Shown: piece after piece, positions 7,230 to 14,111 of the stretch
Layout: the number at the start of each line of letters is the position of its first letter
How positions within the stretch are numbered: the first letter of the stretch is position 1
Assembly (NCBI GenBank): GCA_041581055.1
Contig: JBFGCT010000063.1
Span: forward strand, 1 to 19,744
From: JBFGCT01 sp041581055
Lineage (GTDB): Bacteria; Actinomycetota; Acidimicrobiia; Acidimicrobiales; Ilumatobacteraceae
DNA: 19,744 nucleotides
Direction of reading: 5' to 3'
Notes under the pieces: generated by a model
Told to the model about the DNA's origin: nothing
The model's database searches: none
The model's input: only the letters and a program-made list of their open reading frames with translations
Made by a program: the position numbers and the translations under genes

Positions 7230-8921
7230 ATGACCGTGGTCAACGGCCCAGGAACCACCGGGGACCTCACGAGTCCGCAGCCGACGTCCTTCGAACCGCC
7301 GGGACCAGGCACGTGGATGCTCGACACGACACACCACGGCCGGCGTCCGACCACCCCGTTCCTGCGCGATCTGTACATCGAGAATTTCGGGATCGGTTTC
7401 TCCCGCTTGTCCGCGCGGTATGGGCTCCCCCTCGACCGCATGGTCGCCGCCGAGGTCAACGGCTACCTCTACATGCGCCCGGTGGCCGTCGGCGAGGGCG
7501 ACACGCCCCGGCCGGCGCCGCCGGCGCCGATCATGTGGCTGATCAGCCGGCTGCATCCCGAGCTTCGCCGCCGGGCCAAGCGCGCCCGGCAGGCCTGGGA
7601 CGACGAGTTCTGGCGCGACGACGTCGACGCCTGGTTCGACCGCGGCGGGCGCGACCGGGCCGTCGCCGCCAACCTCCGGCTGCAGTCGTTCGATCCGGCG
7701 ACCGCCCCCGACGACGAGCTCGCCGATCACGTCGACGCGCTGCTGGCGCACGTCGCCGACCAGTTCGTCGCCAGTTTCGAGACCCACGGCGGCGACATCA
7801 TGCCGATCGGGGATCTGATCGCCACGTGCGCGGAGTGGGGGATTCCCGCCGCCGAGGTGGCGCCGCTGCTCCGTGGAGCCTCCCCGGTGACGACCGAGAC
7901 GCTCGAACTGCTCGCGCCGGTCGCGCGGGCGATGGCCGGCGCCGACCGGCCGACCACGATCGACGGCGTCCGAGCCCTGTCACCGGAGGCGGGCCTCGCG
8001 ATCGACCGGTGGCTCGAACTGCACGGTTGGCGCATCCTGAACAGCGACGACATCGACTGCCCGACCCTCGCCGAGCAGCCCGCGCTGCAGCTCTCGATCC
8101 TTTCCAACCTCGAGTTCGGCGCCGTGTCGAGCGGGACGACGGGCGGCGCCGTCGACCCGGCCCCGGTCCGCGCCCGCGTCCCCGACGGCGAGCGGTCACG
8201 CTTCGACCGGTTGCTCGCCGACGCGCGCCACGGCCTGCGGCTGCGCGACGACAACGCCGGCGTGCGCGTGAACTGGCCGGTCGGGCTCACCCGCCGGGCC
8301 GTGCTGGAGGTCGGCCGCCGGCTCGCCGCCGACGGCCGGCTGGCCGACCCGGGTCACGCGCTCTGCCTCGAACCCGACGAGGCGCAGGCCCTGCTGCGCG
8401 GGCGGCCGGGGCCCGATGCGTCCGACGTCGCAGCTCGATCGGCGCTCCGGGCGCGGCAGATCGAGCTCGACGCGCCCGCCCAGCTCGGGCCCGACGAGGA
8501 ACCGCCGCCGTTCGCCGTCCTTCCGGCGGCGATGGCGCGCTCCGCCGCCGCCGTGTTCGCGCTGATCGACACGATGGAGGGGCATCCGGGGGCGACGGCG
8601 CTGACCGGAACCGGTGTCGGCGGCGAGGCGTACACCGGCCGGGCGTGCGTGCTGTCGAGCCCCGACGACGATTTCGGGCGGATCGAACCGGGCGACGTGC
8701 TGATCGCGCCCTTCACCAGCCCGTCGTTCAACAGCGTGCTCCCGCTCGTCGGCGCGATCGCCGTCCAGGAGGGCGGCGTCATGAGCCACACGGCGATCGT
8801 GGCAAGGGAGTTCGGCATCCCGGCCGTCGTCGGCGTCAACGGCCTGCTGGGCGCGGTCGCTGACGGCGAGACGGTGACCGTCGACCCGGTCGCCGGGCGG
8901 GTCCGCACCGCCGACCGCTAG
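7230..8921 (+). CDS. PEP-utilising enzyme mobile (phosphohistidine) domain protein
   Basis: This 563-residue protein ends in a PEP-utiliser swivelling domain. The signature GGVMSHTAIVAREFGIPAVVG (about 516-536) puts the phosphorylatable His at position 520, in the SHTAI motif. In PEP synthase, pyruvate phosphate dikinase and rifampin phosphotransferase this His carries phosphate between an ATP-grasp domain and a second active site. The first 430 residues look mostly helical. They contain no recognisable ATP-grasp motifs and no PEP/pyruvate-binding TIM barrel. The protein therefore seems to be a stand-alone phosphocarrier-like protein, or half of a split enzyme whose partner is elsewhere. Start ATG 7230 has a GGGAG ribosome binding site. 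Control by the divergent TetR protein is likely from the shared operator region. The precise function is unknown. Confidence 0.85.
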   Translation: MTVVNGPGTTGDLTSPQPTSFEPPGPGTWMLDTTHHGRRPTTPFLRDLYIENFGIGFSRLSARYGLPLDRMVAAEVNGYLYMRPVAVGEGDTPRPAPPAPIMWLISRLHPELRRRAKRARQAWDDEFWRDDVDAWFDRGGRDRAVAANLRLQSFDPATAPDDELADHVDALLAHVADQFVASFETHGGDIMPIGDLIATCAEWGIPAAEVAPLLRGASPVTTETLELLAPVARAMAGADRPTTIDGVRALSPEAGLAIDRWLELHGWRILNSDDIDCPTLAEQPALQLSILSNLEFGAVSSGTTGGAVDPAPVRARVPDGERSRFDRLLADARHGLRLRDDNAGVRVNWPVGLTRRAVLEVGRRLAADGRLADPGHALCLEPDEAQALLRGRPGPDASDVAARSALRARQIELDAPAQLGPDEEPPPFAVLPAAMARSAAAVFALIDTMEGHPGATALTGTGVGGEAYTGRACVLSSPDDDFGRIEPGDVLIAPFTSPSFNSVLPLVGAIAVQEGGVMSHTAIVAREFGIPAVVGVNGLLGAVADGETVTVDPVAGRVRTADR

Positions 8922-8932
8922 TGCCGGTGCGG
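8903..8932. terminator. Hairpin across the PEP-domain/SDR convergent junction
   Basis: CCGCACCG (8903-8910) and CGGTGCGG (8925-8932) form a perfect 8-bp stem around a 14-nt loop that includes the stop codon at 8919-8921. It lies in the 12-bp gap between two convergent genes and overlaps the last codons of the first. No U tract is present. Confidence 0.5.
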
Positions 8933-8933
8933 C

Positions 8934-9860
8934 TCAGATCGGGTAGGTCACACCGGTGAGCTCGGTCGACAACTCCCACAACCGTGCGGCGCTGGCGTCG
9001 TCCTTGGCGCGGCTGCTCGTGCCGACCTTCTTCGGATGGCCGCGGGTCTCGCCGATGCCGGCCGGGCCGAAGTAGTCGCCCCTGGCGACGTCCGGATCGG
9101 TCGCCGCGCGCAGCGTGGGAAGCGCTCCCATCGCCGCGCTCTGGGAGGCGATCGCCTCGAACGCCGGGCGCGTCCACGCCGTCAGCGTGGCGAGGATCCC
9201 ACCCGAGTTCTCGCTGCCGAGATTCGTCTTCGACAAGCCGGGATGGGCGGCGACCGCGATCGTGTCGGCCCCCGACTCGGCCAAGCGGCGCTGGAGCTCA
9301 CGTGTGAACAGGAGGTTGGCGAGCTTGCTCTGGAAGTACGCCGGCCACGGCGAGTAGTCCTCCTCGCTGTTCAGGTCGTCGAACTTGATGCCGCCCATCC
9401 GGTGGCCTTGGCTGCTGATCGTGACCACGCGGGCCCCGTCGGTTGTCATCACGCGGTCGACCAGGTGTCCGGTCAGCGCGAAGTGGCCGAGATGGTTGAC
9501 CCCGATCTGCATCTCGAAGCCCTGCGCCGTGTGTTGGAACGACGTCGCCATCAGCCCGGCGTTGTTGACCAGCACGTCGAGCCGATCGTGGGCCGCCGCG
9601 AACTGCCCGGCCGCCCGCTCGATCGAGTCGAGGTCGGCGAGGTCCATCTCGAGGATCTCGACCGACCCGCTCGGCTCGGTCGCCTCGATCTCTCCCACCG
9701 CCGCCTGCGCCTTGGCGGCGTTGCGGCAGCCCATCACGACATGGGCGCCGCGCTCGGCCAACGCCCGTGCCGCCTCGAACCCGATCCCGCTGTTGGCGCC
9801 GGTGATCAGGATCGTCCGGCCCGTCTGGTCGGGGATGTCGTCTTCGGTCCAGTTGGTCAT
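8934..9860 (-). CDS. Short-chain dehydrogenase/reductase (SDR), NAD(P)-dependent
   Basis: This 308-residue classical-type SDR carries the full set of motifs: the cofactor loop TGANSGIG (20-27), NNAG (99-102), the catalytic Ser in TISS (149/150), and YxxxK with Tyr175 and Lys179 (YFQSK). The segment between NNAG and the catalytic site (QIGVNHLGHFALT) and the C-terminal region resemble retinol dehydrogenase/WW-domain-oxidoreductase-like bacterial SDRs. Substrates of that group are usually uncertain alcohols or ketones. After the loop comes GCRNAAK, whose Arg would suit NADP(H); this is inference. The start ATG 9860 has GAGGAG 4 nt upstream. The frame continues to 9959, but that part lacks SDR features. 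The gene converges with the PEP-domain gene and is divergent from the small membrane protein gene. Confidence 0.93.
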   Translation of the reverse strand: MTNWTEDDIPDQTGRTILITGANSGIGFEAARALAERGAHVVMGCRNAAKAQAAVGEIEATEPSGSVEILEMDLADLDSIERAAGQFAAAHDRLDVLVNNAGLMATSFQHTAQGFEMQIGVNHLGHFALTGHLVDRVMTTDGARVVTISSQGHRMGGIKFDDLNSEEDYSPWPAYFQSKLANLLFTRELQRRLAESGADTIAVAAHPGLSKTNLGSENSGGILATLTAWTRPAFEAIASQSAAMGALPTLRAATDPDVARGDYFGPAGIGETRGHPKKVGTSSRAKDDASAARLWELSTELTGVTYPI

Positions 9861-9924
9861 GTCGCTCCTCGTCAACGGGCGACGGTATCGGCGGGAGTTC
9901 CGGAGCGGCTCACCGAGGTCGGTG

Positions 9925-9954
9925 TTGTTCGCGACCCCTCGGCTCCGATACGTT
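9925..9954 (+). promoter_or_regulatory. Candidate promoter of the small coiled-coil protein gene
   Basis: TTGTTC (9925-9930), an 18-nt spacer and TACGTT (9949-9954) fit a sigma-70-type promoter. The predicted start near 9961 would leave a leader of about 35 nt containing the AAGGGGA ribosome binding site (9984-9990). It lies in the 135-bp divergent region upstream of the SDR gene, where no other element is clear. Confidence 0.4.
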
Positions 9955-9995
9955 CGCACAGAAGGGCGATCACGTCATTCCAGAAGGGGAACATC

Positions 9996-10238
9996 ATGAA
10001 GAAGATCCTGGGCCTGCTTGTACTGATCGCCGTGGTCAGCGCGGCGGTCGCCGCGTTCCGCCGAGACGACCTCAAGTCCGACGCCGAGCGGGCGTCGAGC
10101 GCCGCGCTCAAGGCCGCCAACGCCGCGAAGGACAAGGTCAGCCGGGCGCAGTCCGAGGCCGCCGACACCGTGGCCGAGGCCGCCGACACCGTGGCCGACG
10201 CCGCCGAGGACGCGGCCGAGTCCGTCGACGCCAACTGA
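9996..10238 (+). CDS. Small Ala-rich membrane-anchored coiled-coil protein (80 aa)
   Basis: I do not recognise a family. Start ATG 9996 follows AAGGGGA by 5 nt. Residues 1-21 (MKKILG...VAAF) form two Lys and a single hydrophobic segment, either a transmembrane anchor or an uncleaved signal. The rest (about 22-80) is a highly charged, Ala-rich stretch with no Pro or Gly, so a long amphipathic helix or coiled coil is expected. It includes repeated AADTVAE/AADTVAD units. Residues after the anchor (RRDDLKSD) are mixed in charge, so topology is ambiguous. Ala-rich helical proteins of this kind include stress-related (LEA/YtxH-like) and nucleoid- or envelope-associated proteins; no choice is possible here. 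The long plus-strand frame that contains it opens far upstream, across the antisense of the SDR gene, but only this part looks coding. Confidence 0.75.
   Translation: MKKILGLLVLIAVVSAAVAAFRRDDLKSDAERASSAALKAANAAKDKVSRAQSEAADTVAEAADTVADAAEDAAESVDAN
10155..10217 (+). repeat. 21-bp tandem repeat in the small protein gene
   Basis: Two perfect 21-bp copies (10155-10175 and 10176-10196) are followed by a diverged third (10197-10217). Each encodes seven residues, two heptad-like turns of helix (EAADTVA type), so copy number changes would lengthen the coiled coil without breaking the frame. Confidence 0.8.
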
Positions 10239-10250
10239 CCGATCCGCCGC

Positions 10251-10283
10251 GTTCGGCGCGCCCGCTCAGCCGGCGCGCCGAAC
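10251..10283. terminator. Strong 12-bp hairpin between convergent genes
   Basis: GTTCGGCGCGCC (10251-10262) and GGCGCGCCGAAC (10272-10283) are perfectly complementary, with a 9-nt loop (10263-10271). The hairpin sits 12 nt after the small-protein stop and covers the last codons and stop of the PLP-enzyme gene. Neither side has a U tract. It is the strongest inverted repeat I found in the window and probably ends transcription in both directions. Confidence 0.7.
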
Positions 10284-11417
10284 CAGCTCGACGATCCGGT
10301 CGATGATCTCGTCGAGGATGTCGGCCGTGGTCGCGAAGTTCAGGCGGGCGAACCCGGCGCCCTGCGCGCCGAACGCCGCGCCGTCGGACAACGCCACCCG
10401 CGCCTCCTTCAGCAGCCGGTAACTCGGTTCGCCGCCGATCGGTGTGGCGCGGAAGTCGAGCCAGGCGAGATAGGTCGCCTCGGGGACGTCGAACCCGACC
10501 TCCGGAAGATCGTCGCCCAACCTCGCGGTGAGCTGCTCGCGCCGGGCGACGAGCTCGGCCCGCACCCACGCCAGCCACTCCGCCCCATGCCGCCACGCGG
10601 CGAGCGTGCCGGCGACCCCGAGCGTGCTCGGCGCCCCGAGCAGGTGGGGCGGCATCGTGGCCAAGATCGCGTTGAGCGGCGCATGGTCGATGTGGGCGAC
10701 ACCGCACCGCAGCCCGGCGAGGTTGAACGACTTGCTCACCGACCCGATCGTGACGAGCCGGCCGGCGAACCGGTCGTCGGCGATGGCCAGCGGGCGGTGC
10801 GCCCGCTCGTAGGTCAGGTCGCACCAGATCTCGTCGCTGACGACCAGCAGGTCGTGCCGCTCGGCGACGTCGGCGACCGCGGCCAGCTCGTCGTCGTCGA
10901 AGACCCGCCCGGCCGGGTTGTGCGGGTGGCAGAACAGCACCAACCGCGTCGTCTCGTCGATCGCCGCGTCGAGCCGCTCCGGATCGATCCGCCAGCCGAC
11001 CGGGTCGAGGGGGACGTCGACGCGGCGCCGCCCGCTGCCGGCGATCGATTCGAGGAACGGGTAGTAGACCGGGGTGAACACGACGACGCCGTCACCCGGC
11101 TCGGTGGTCGTCCAGAGCACCGTCTCCAGCGCGTGCAGCGCGCTGGTGAAAGTGCGGATGCGGCCCTCGTCGGGACGCCACCGGTACCGGTCGTGTTGCC
11201 AGTCGGCGTAGGCCGGCGCCAGCTCGTCAGCCTGCAGCCGGTAGCCGAGATCACCGTTGTCGACCATCTCGCGCAGCGCGTCGGTGACCACCGCCGGCGG
11301 GTCGAAGTCCATGTCGGCGACCCACGCGGCGAGCACGCCGGGTCCGTATCGCGACCACTTCACGCCCGCCCGGGAGCGCACGCGCGAGCGCGTGGTCGAC
11401 CCGTCAGCGTGACGCAT
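10266..11417 (-). CDS. PatB/MalY-type PLP-dependent aminotransferase or cystathionine beta-lyase
   Basis: This 383-residue fold-type I PLP enzyme shows the MalY/PatB start pattern (GVKWSRYGPGVLAAWVADMDF), the substrate and cofactor loops (TPVYYPF, CHPHNPAGRVF, VSDEIWCDL) and the Schiff-base lysine in SVSKSFNLAGL (Lys229). A conserved arginine follows in ARLNFAT. Relatives cleave the C-S bond of cystathionine or cysteine conjugates to thiol, pyruvate and ammonia; a few act as aminotransferases. The ATG at 11417 overlaps the stop of amrA by one base (TGATG), which implies translational coupling. It is the last gene of the amr operon, so its reaction may serve the AmmeMemoRadiSam pathway; that link is inference. 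A strong hairpin covers its 3' end. The frame runs back to 11576, but that part is antisense-like sequence inside amrA. Confidence 0.92.
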   Translation of the reverse strand: MRHADGSTTRSRVRSRAGVKWSRYGPGVLAAWVADMDFDPPAVVTDALREMVDNGDLGYRLQADELAPAYADWQHDRYRWRPDEGRIRTFTSALHALETVLWTTTEPGDGVVVFTPVYYPFLESIAGSGRRRVDVPLDPVGWRIDPERLDAAIDETTRLVLFCHPHNPAGRVFDDDELAAVADVAERHDLLVVSDEIWCDLTYERAHRPLAIADDRFAGRLVTIGSVSKSFNLAGLRCGVAHIDHAPLNAILATMPPHLLGAPSTLGVAGTLAAWRHGAEWLAWVRAELVARREQLTARLGDDLPEVGFDVPEATYLAWLDFRATPIGGEPSYRLLKEARVALSDGAAFGAQGAGFARLNFATTADILDEIIDRIVELVRRAG

Positions 11418-12118
11418 CACCGCACGGTAGCCGGGCCGCCGCCGCGGCCAACCCCGGAGATCTGCTCGACGGTGAAGGTCCACGCCCGCACCTCGGCCCC
11501 CCAGTAGTCCGGGTCCAGCCGGGCCTTGGCGAACAGCTCCCACACGAAGCGGGCGGGCGTGACCAGCGTCGCCCACACCGACGGGAGGAACACCGCCCGT
11601 CGTCCGCCGGCGTCGATCACCAGCCCGTCCACACCGGGACGCAGCGCGTCGAGGAGCTGCGGGCGGCGGCTGGCGGCGACGGGCGTGAGCGGGGACAGGA
11701 CGGAGATCTCGATGCTCAGGCGGGCGTAGTCGGCTGCGCTCAACGGCGGGAGGCGGGGGTCGTCGAACGCCGCCGACCGGGCGTGACGGGCGACGCTTCG
11801 CACGAGCGGCTCGGTGGCCTCGATCGACCCGATGCAGCCGTTCAACTCCTCGCCCACGTGGAGGGTCACGAACGTCGCCGCGGGGCGGCCGAGGGGAGGC
11901 GGCACCTCGGTCGGCGCCGGCCGGGGCGGCGGGTCGCCGGCGAGACCCGCCCGGATCGAGCGGTCGGCAACGTCGAGCAACAGCTCGCCAGCGGCACGGT
12001 CGAGCGCCAGCTCGCCAGCGGCACGGTCGAGCGCCAGCTCGCCAGCGGCACGGTCGAGCGCCAGCTCGCCAGCGGCGCCGTCAGGCAGGGCGCGGTCAGC
12101 CGACGACGAACGCGCCAT
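11417..12118 (-). CDS. amrA: AmmeMemoRadiSam system protein A (AMMECR1 domain)
   Basis: This 233-residue AMMECR1-family protein has family-like segments: LHVGEELNGCIGSIE (86-100), FDDPRLPPLS, IEISVLSPL, GLVIDAGGRRAVFLPSVW and FVWELFAKARLDPDYW. The family's near-invariant RGCIG is NGCIG here (Asn93, Cys95). The biochemical role of AMMECR1 is not known; bacterial members occur with MEMO and a radical SAM enzyme. Residues 15-41 are three exact copies of AAGELALDR, and a fourth near-copy (AAGELLLDV, 42-50) merges into what looks like the normal first helix. The extra copies come from a 27-bp DNA repeat. Start ATG 12118 lies 23 bp inside amrB, with a weak GGGTGG upstream. A start further inside is possible if the repeat arm is not translated. 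It is coupled to the next gene by TGATG. Confidence 0.9.
   Translation of the reverse strand: MARSSSADRALPDGAAGELALDRAAGELALDRAAGELALDRAAGELLLDVADRSIRAGLAGDPPPRPAPTEVPPPLGRPAATFVTLHVGEELNGCIGSIEATEPLVRSVARHARSAAFDDPRLPPLSAADYARLSIEISVLSPLTPVAASRRPQLLDALRPGVDGLVIDAGGRRAVFLPSVWATLVTPARFVWELFAKARLDPDYWGAEVRAWTFTVEQISGVGRGGGPATVR
11981..12076 (-). repeat. 27-bp perfect tandem repeat in the 5' end of amrA
   Basis: Three exact 27-bp copies lie at 11981-12007, 12008-12034 and 12035-12061, followed by 15 bases of a fourth (12062-12076). The unit is nine codons (AAGELALDR on the minus strand), so copy number changes stay in frame. It has a helix-like periodicity and copies a version of the native first helix of AMMECR1. 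Its perfect identity suggests a recent or slipping VNTR-type expansion. Confidence 0.95.
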
Positions 12119-12890
12119 AGCCGACCACCCGCTTCCGGTCGCCTGCGGTGTCGCCGGAGTTGCGCAGGTCGATCAGCACGGCGCCGAGCCGGTGGCGAGC
12201 GGCGGCGACGAGCAACCCGCGCAGCGGTCGCGCGCCGCAGGCGTCGGTGTCCTCGATCGCGTCCGGCTGCATCGCGACGATCACCGACGCGGTCCCGGCG
12301 TCGAGCCCGGCGGCAACGTCGTAGCGGTGGTAGTGGGACAGATCGGTGCTGACCACGACGAGCGTGTCGGGGCCGTCCCACAGTGTGTCGATGACGTCGG
12401 CGACCTCGTCCGCGGAGGCGCCGCCGACCGTCAGCGGCAGGATCGTGAAGTCGTCGAGCACCGTCTGGAGGAATGGCAGTTGCACCTCGAGCGCGTGCTC
12501 GTCGTCGTGGGCCCGGTCGTCGAGGACGACACCTGGCATCGTCAGCGCCGCGGTCCGCGCCGCCGTATCGACGCCGACCAGCCCGAGCGGCGTCTCGAAC
12601 GCGTCGGCGGAGGGAACCGCCATCCCCCGGACGTACACGCGATGGCTCGGCCCGAGGAGCACCACGCGGCGGATCGTGGAGCGCGCCCGCGCAATCCACT
12701 GGTAGGCAGACGCGGCGATCGCGCCGGAATAGACGTACCCGGCGTGGGGGACGATGAGCGCCCTCGGGACCGGCGCCTGGTCGGGCATCGGCTCGGCGCC
12801 CGCGAAGGCGTCGTCGATCGCCGTGCGCAGACCCGGCGCGTCCGCCGGATAGAACGTTCCGGCGACGGCGGGGCGACGGACGGTGTCCAT
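12096..12890 (-). CDS. amrB: AmmeMemoRadiSam system protein B (MEMO family)
   Basis: This 264-residue MEMO-family protein is related by fold to class III non-heme iron extradiol dioxygenases. Likely metal ligands are all in place: His49 (PHAGYVY), His83 (GPSHRVY) and Cys218 (CGARPL), with Asp183 and His186 (STDLSHY) nearby, as in human MEMO1. It starts with RRPAVAGTFYPAD, typical of the family. Iron-dependent chemistry or metal handling is plausible, but the substrate of bacterial members is unknown. Its ATG (12890) overlaps the amrS stop by one base (TGATG), and its end overlaps amrA by 23 bp. The frame extends upstream within amrS but there has no family resemblance. Confidence 0.94.
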   Translation of the reverse strand: MDTVRRPAVAGTFYPADAPGLRTAIDDAFAGAEPMPDQAPVPRALIVPHAGYVYSGAIAASAYQWIARARSTIRRVVLLGPSHRVYVRGMAVPSADAFETPLGLVGVDTAARTAALTMPGVVLDDRAHDDEHALEVQLPFLQTVLDDFTILPLTVGGASADEVADVIDTLWDGPDTLVVVSTDLSHYHRYDVAAGLDAGTASVIVAMQPDAIEDTDACGARPLRGLLVAAARHRLGAVLIDLRNSGDTAGDRKRVVGYGAFVVG

Positions 12891-13981
12891 CAGATCCCTC
12901 CCCTCGTCGGGGCCAGCACGACCGGTTGGCGACGGCGGCCCCACGTGCCGGGCGGACCGTCGAAGACCCCGGGAATCTGTTCGCCGCACCGGTCGCAGAC
13001 GCCCGCGCCGTCGAGCCCGTAGTCGCCGAGCTCGTACCAGTCCCGGCGGATGACCATCGCACCGCATCCGTGACAGAACGTGCTGCCGCCGCCCGCGTCG
13101 TGGACGTTGCCCGTGTACGCGTACCGGACGCCGTTGGCGATGGCGATCTGCCGGGCGCGGGTCAGCGTGGCGGGCGGCGTCCGCTCGCGGTCGAGCATCT
13201 TGAAGTCGGGATGGAACGCCGTGAAGTGCATCGGTACGTCCGGCCCGAGATGGTCGACGACCCACGTCGTCATCCCGTCGAGCTCCCCGTCGCCGTCGTT
13301 GAGGCCGGGGATGAGCAGCGTCGTCAACTCGAACCAGACGTCGGTCTCGTGACGCAGATAGACGAGCGTGTCGAGCACCGCCCCCAGCTCGGCCATGCAC
13401 GTGTGCTTGTAGAAGTCCTCGGTGAACCCCTTGAGATCGACGTTGGCGGCGTCGATGTGGCCGAAGAACTCGGCGCGCGGTGCTGGGCACATGTAGCCGG
13501 CGGTCACCGCGACGGCCGCCAATCCGAGATCGTGGCAGGCGTCGGCGACGTCGATCGCGTACTCCATGAAGATCGTCGGATCGTTGTACGTGAACGCGAC
13601 GCTCCGGCACCCGAGGTCCGCCGCCCGCCGCGCGATCGTCTCGGGCGACGCCTCGTCGGCGAGCGTGTCGATCTCCTTCGACTTGGAGATGTCCCAGTTC
13701 TGGCAGAAGCGGCACGCAAGGTTGCACCCGGCGGTCCCGAACGAGAACACCGACGAGCCGGGCAGGAAGTGGTTGAGCGGCTTCTTCTCGATGGGGTCGA
13801 TGCAGAACCCGCTCGATCGCCCGTACGTCGTGAGCACGACGCCGTCACCCTCCCGGGCCCGGACGAAGCAGACGCCCCGCTGACCGTCGCGGAGCTTGCA
13901 GGCGCGTGGGCAGACGTCGCACTGCACCCGACCGTCGGGGAGCTGATGCCAATACGTCGTCGGAACCGTGAACCGGTCCAT
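12890..13981 (-). CDS. amrS: AmmeMemoRadiSam system radical SAM enzyme
   Basis: This 363-residue radical SAM enzyme carries the [4Fe-4S] motif CNLACRFC (Cys86, Cys90, Cys93), CxxxCxxC. An N-terminal cysteine cluster, CDVCPRAC...GVC (Cys21, 24, 28, 38), and a C-terminal CHGC/CDRC pair (303, 306, 329, 332) suggest auxiliary cluster or zinc sites. The pattern matches the AmmeMemoRadiSam family, related to pyruvate formate-lyase activating enzymes. It presumably makes a 5'-deoxyadenosyl radical to act on a protein or small molecule that is not yet known. ATG 13981 follows AGAGGA by 9 nt and begins directly at the conserved MDRFTVP segment. A TTG at 14014 would add 11 residues and is less likely. 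It is the first gene of the operon and is divergent from the LLM oxidoreductase. Confidence 0.94.
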   Translation of the reverse strand: MDRFTVPTTYWHQLPDGRVQCDVCPRACKLRDGQRGVCFVRAREGDGVVLTTYGRSSGFCIDPIEKKPLNHFLPGSSVFSFGTAGCNLACRFCQNWDISKSKEIDTLADEASPETIARRAADLGCRSVAFTYNDPTIFMEYAIDVADACHDLGLAAVAVTAGYMCPAPRAEFFGHIDAANVDLKGFTEDFYKHTCMAELGAVLDTLVYLRHETDVWFELTTLLIPGLNDGDGELDGMTTWVVDHLGPDVPMHFTAFHPDFKMLDRERTPPATLTRARQIAIANGVRYAYTGNVHDAGGGSTFCHGCGAMVIRRDWYELGDYGLDGAGVCDRCGEQIPGVFDGPPGTWGRRRQPVVLAPTRGGI

Positions 13982-13990
13982 GCGCGCCGT

Positions 13991-13996
13991 TCCTCT
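13991..13996 (-). promoter_or_regulatory. Ribosome binding site deciding the amrS start
   Basis: AGAGGA on the minus strand lies 9 nt upstream of ATG 13981. It favours that codon over the in-frame TTG at 14014, which would put this site inside the gene. Confidence 0.55.
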
Positions 13997-14019
13997 TGTC
14001 GATCCTCCCGTCAATCCAG

Positions 14020-14025
14020 ATGGTA
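14020..14025 (-). promoter_or_regulatory. Candidate -10 of the amr operon promoter
   Basis: TACCAT (minus strand) closely matches TATAAT. It would start the transcript near 14013, leaving a leader of about 32 nt that contains the AGAGGA site. The hexamer at the expected -35 distance (GTCGGC, 14048-14043) is weak. The 137-bp divergent region 13982-14118 holds no other clear element on this strand. Confidence 0.35.
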
Positions 14026-14105
14026 CACCTCGGCCAGCGGTCGCCGACGCGTTCGGACGGGACCGCGACGGAAACCGGCACGGGCGGCGCGTCCGGTCAC
14101 GGCAC

Positions 14106-14111
14106 TAGGTT
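14106..14111 (+). promoter_or_regulatory. Candidate leaderless -10 of the LLM oxidoreductase gene
   Basis: TAGGTT (TANNNT) ends 7 nt before ATG 14119, so a transcript would start at or beside that ATG. No Shine-Dalgarno sequence precedes it. There is no convincing -35. If the site is real, it supports 14119 over the downstream ATG 14143. Confidence 0.35.

Noticed and set aside
7157..7459. Long N-terminal extension of the TetR protein
   Set aside because: It would run across the divergent promoter region and into the plus-strand gene. ATG 7156 gives the normal TetR length.
11340..11400. CG-rich palindromic stretch (cgcgcgagcgcg-like) near the start of the PLP-enzyme gene
   Set aside because: It lies within clear coding sequence (an Arg/Ser-rich N-terminal segment) and its symmetry is short and imperfect, so codon bias explains it.
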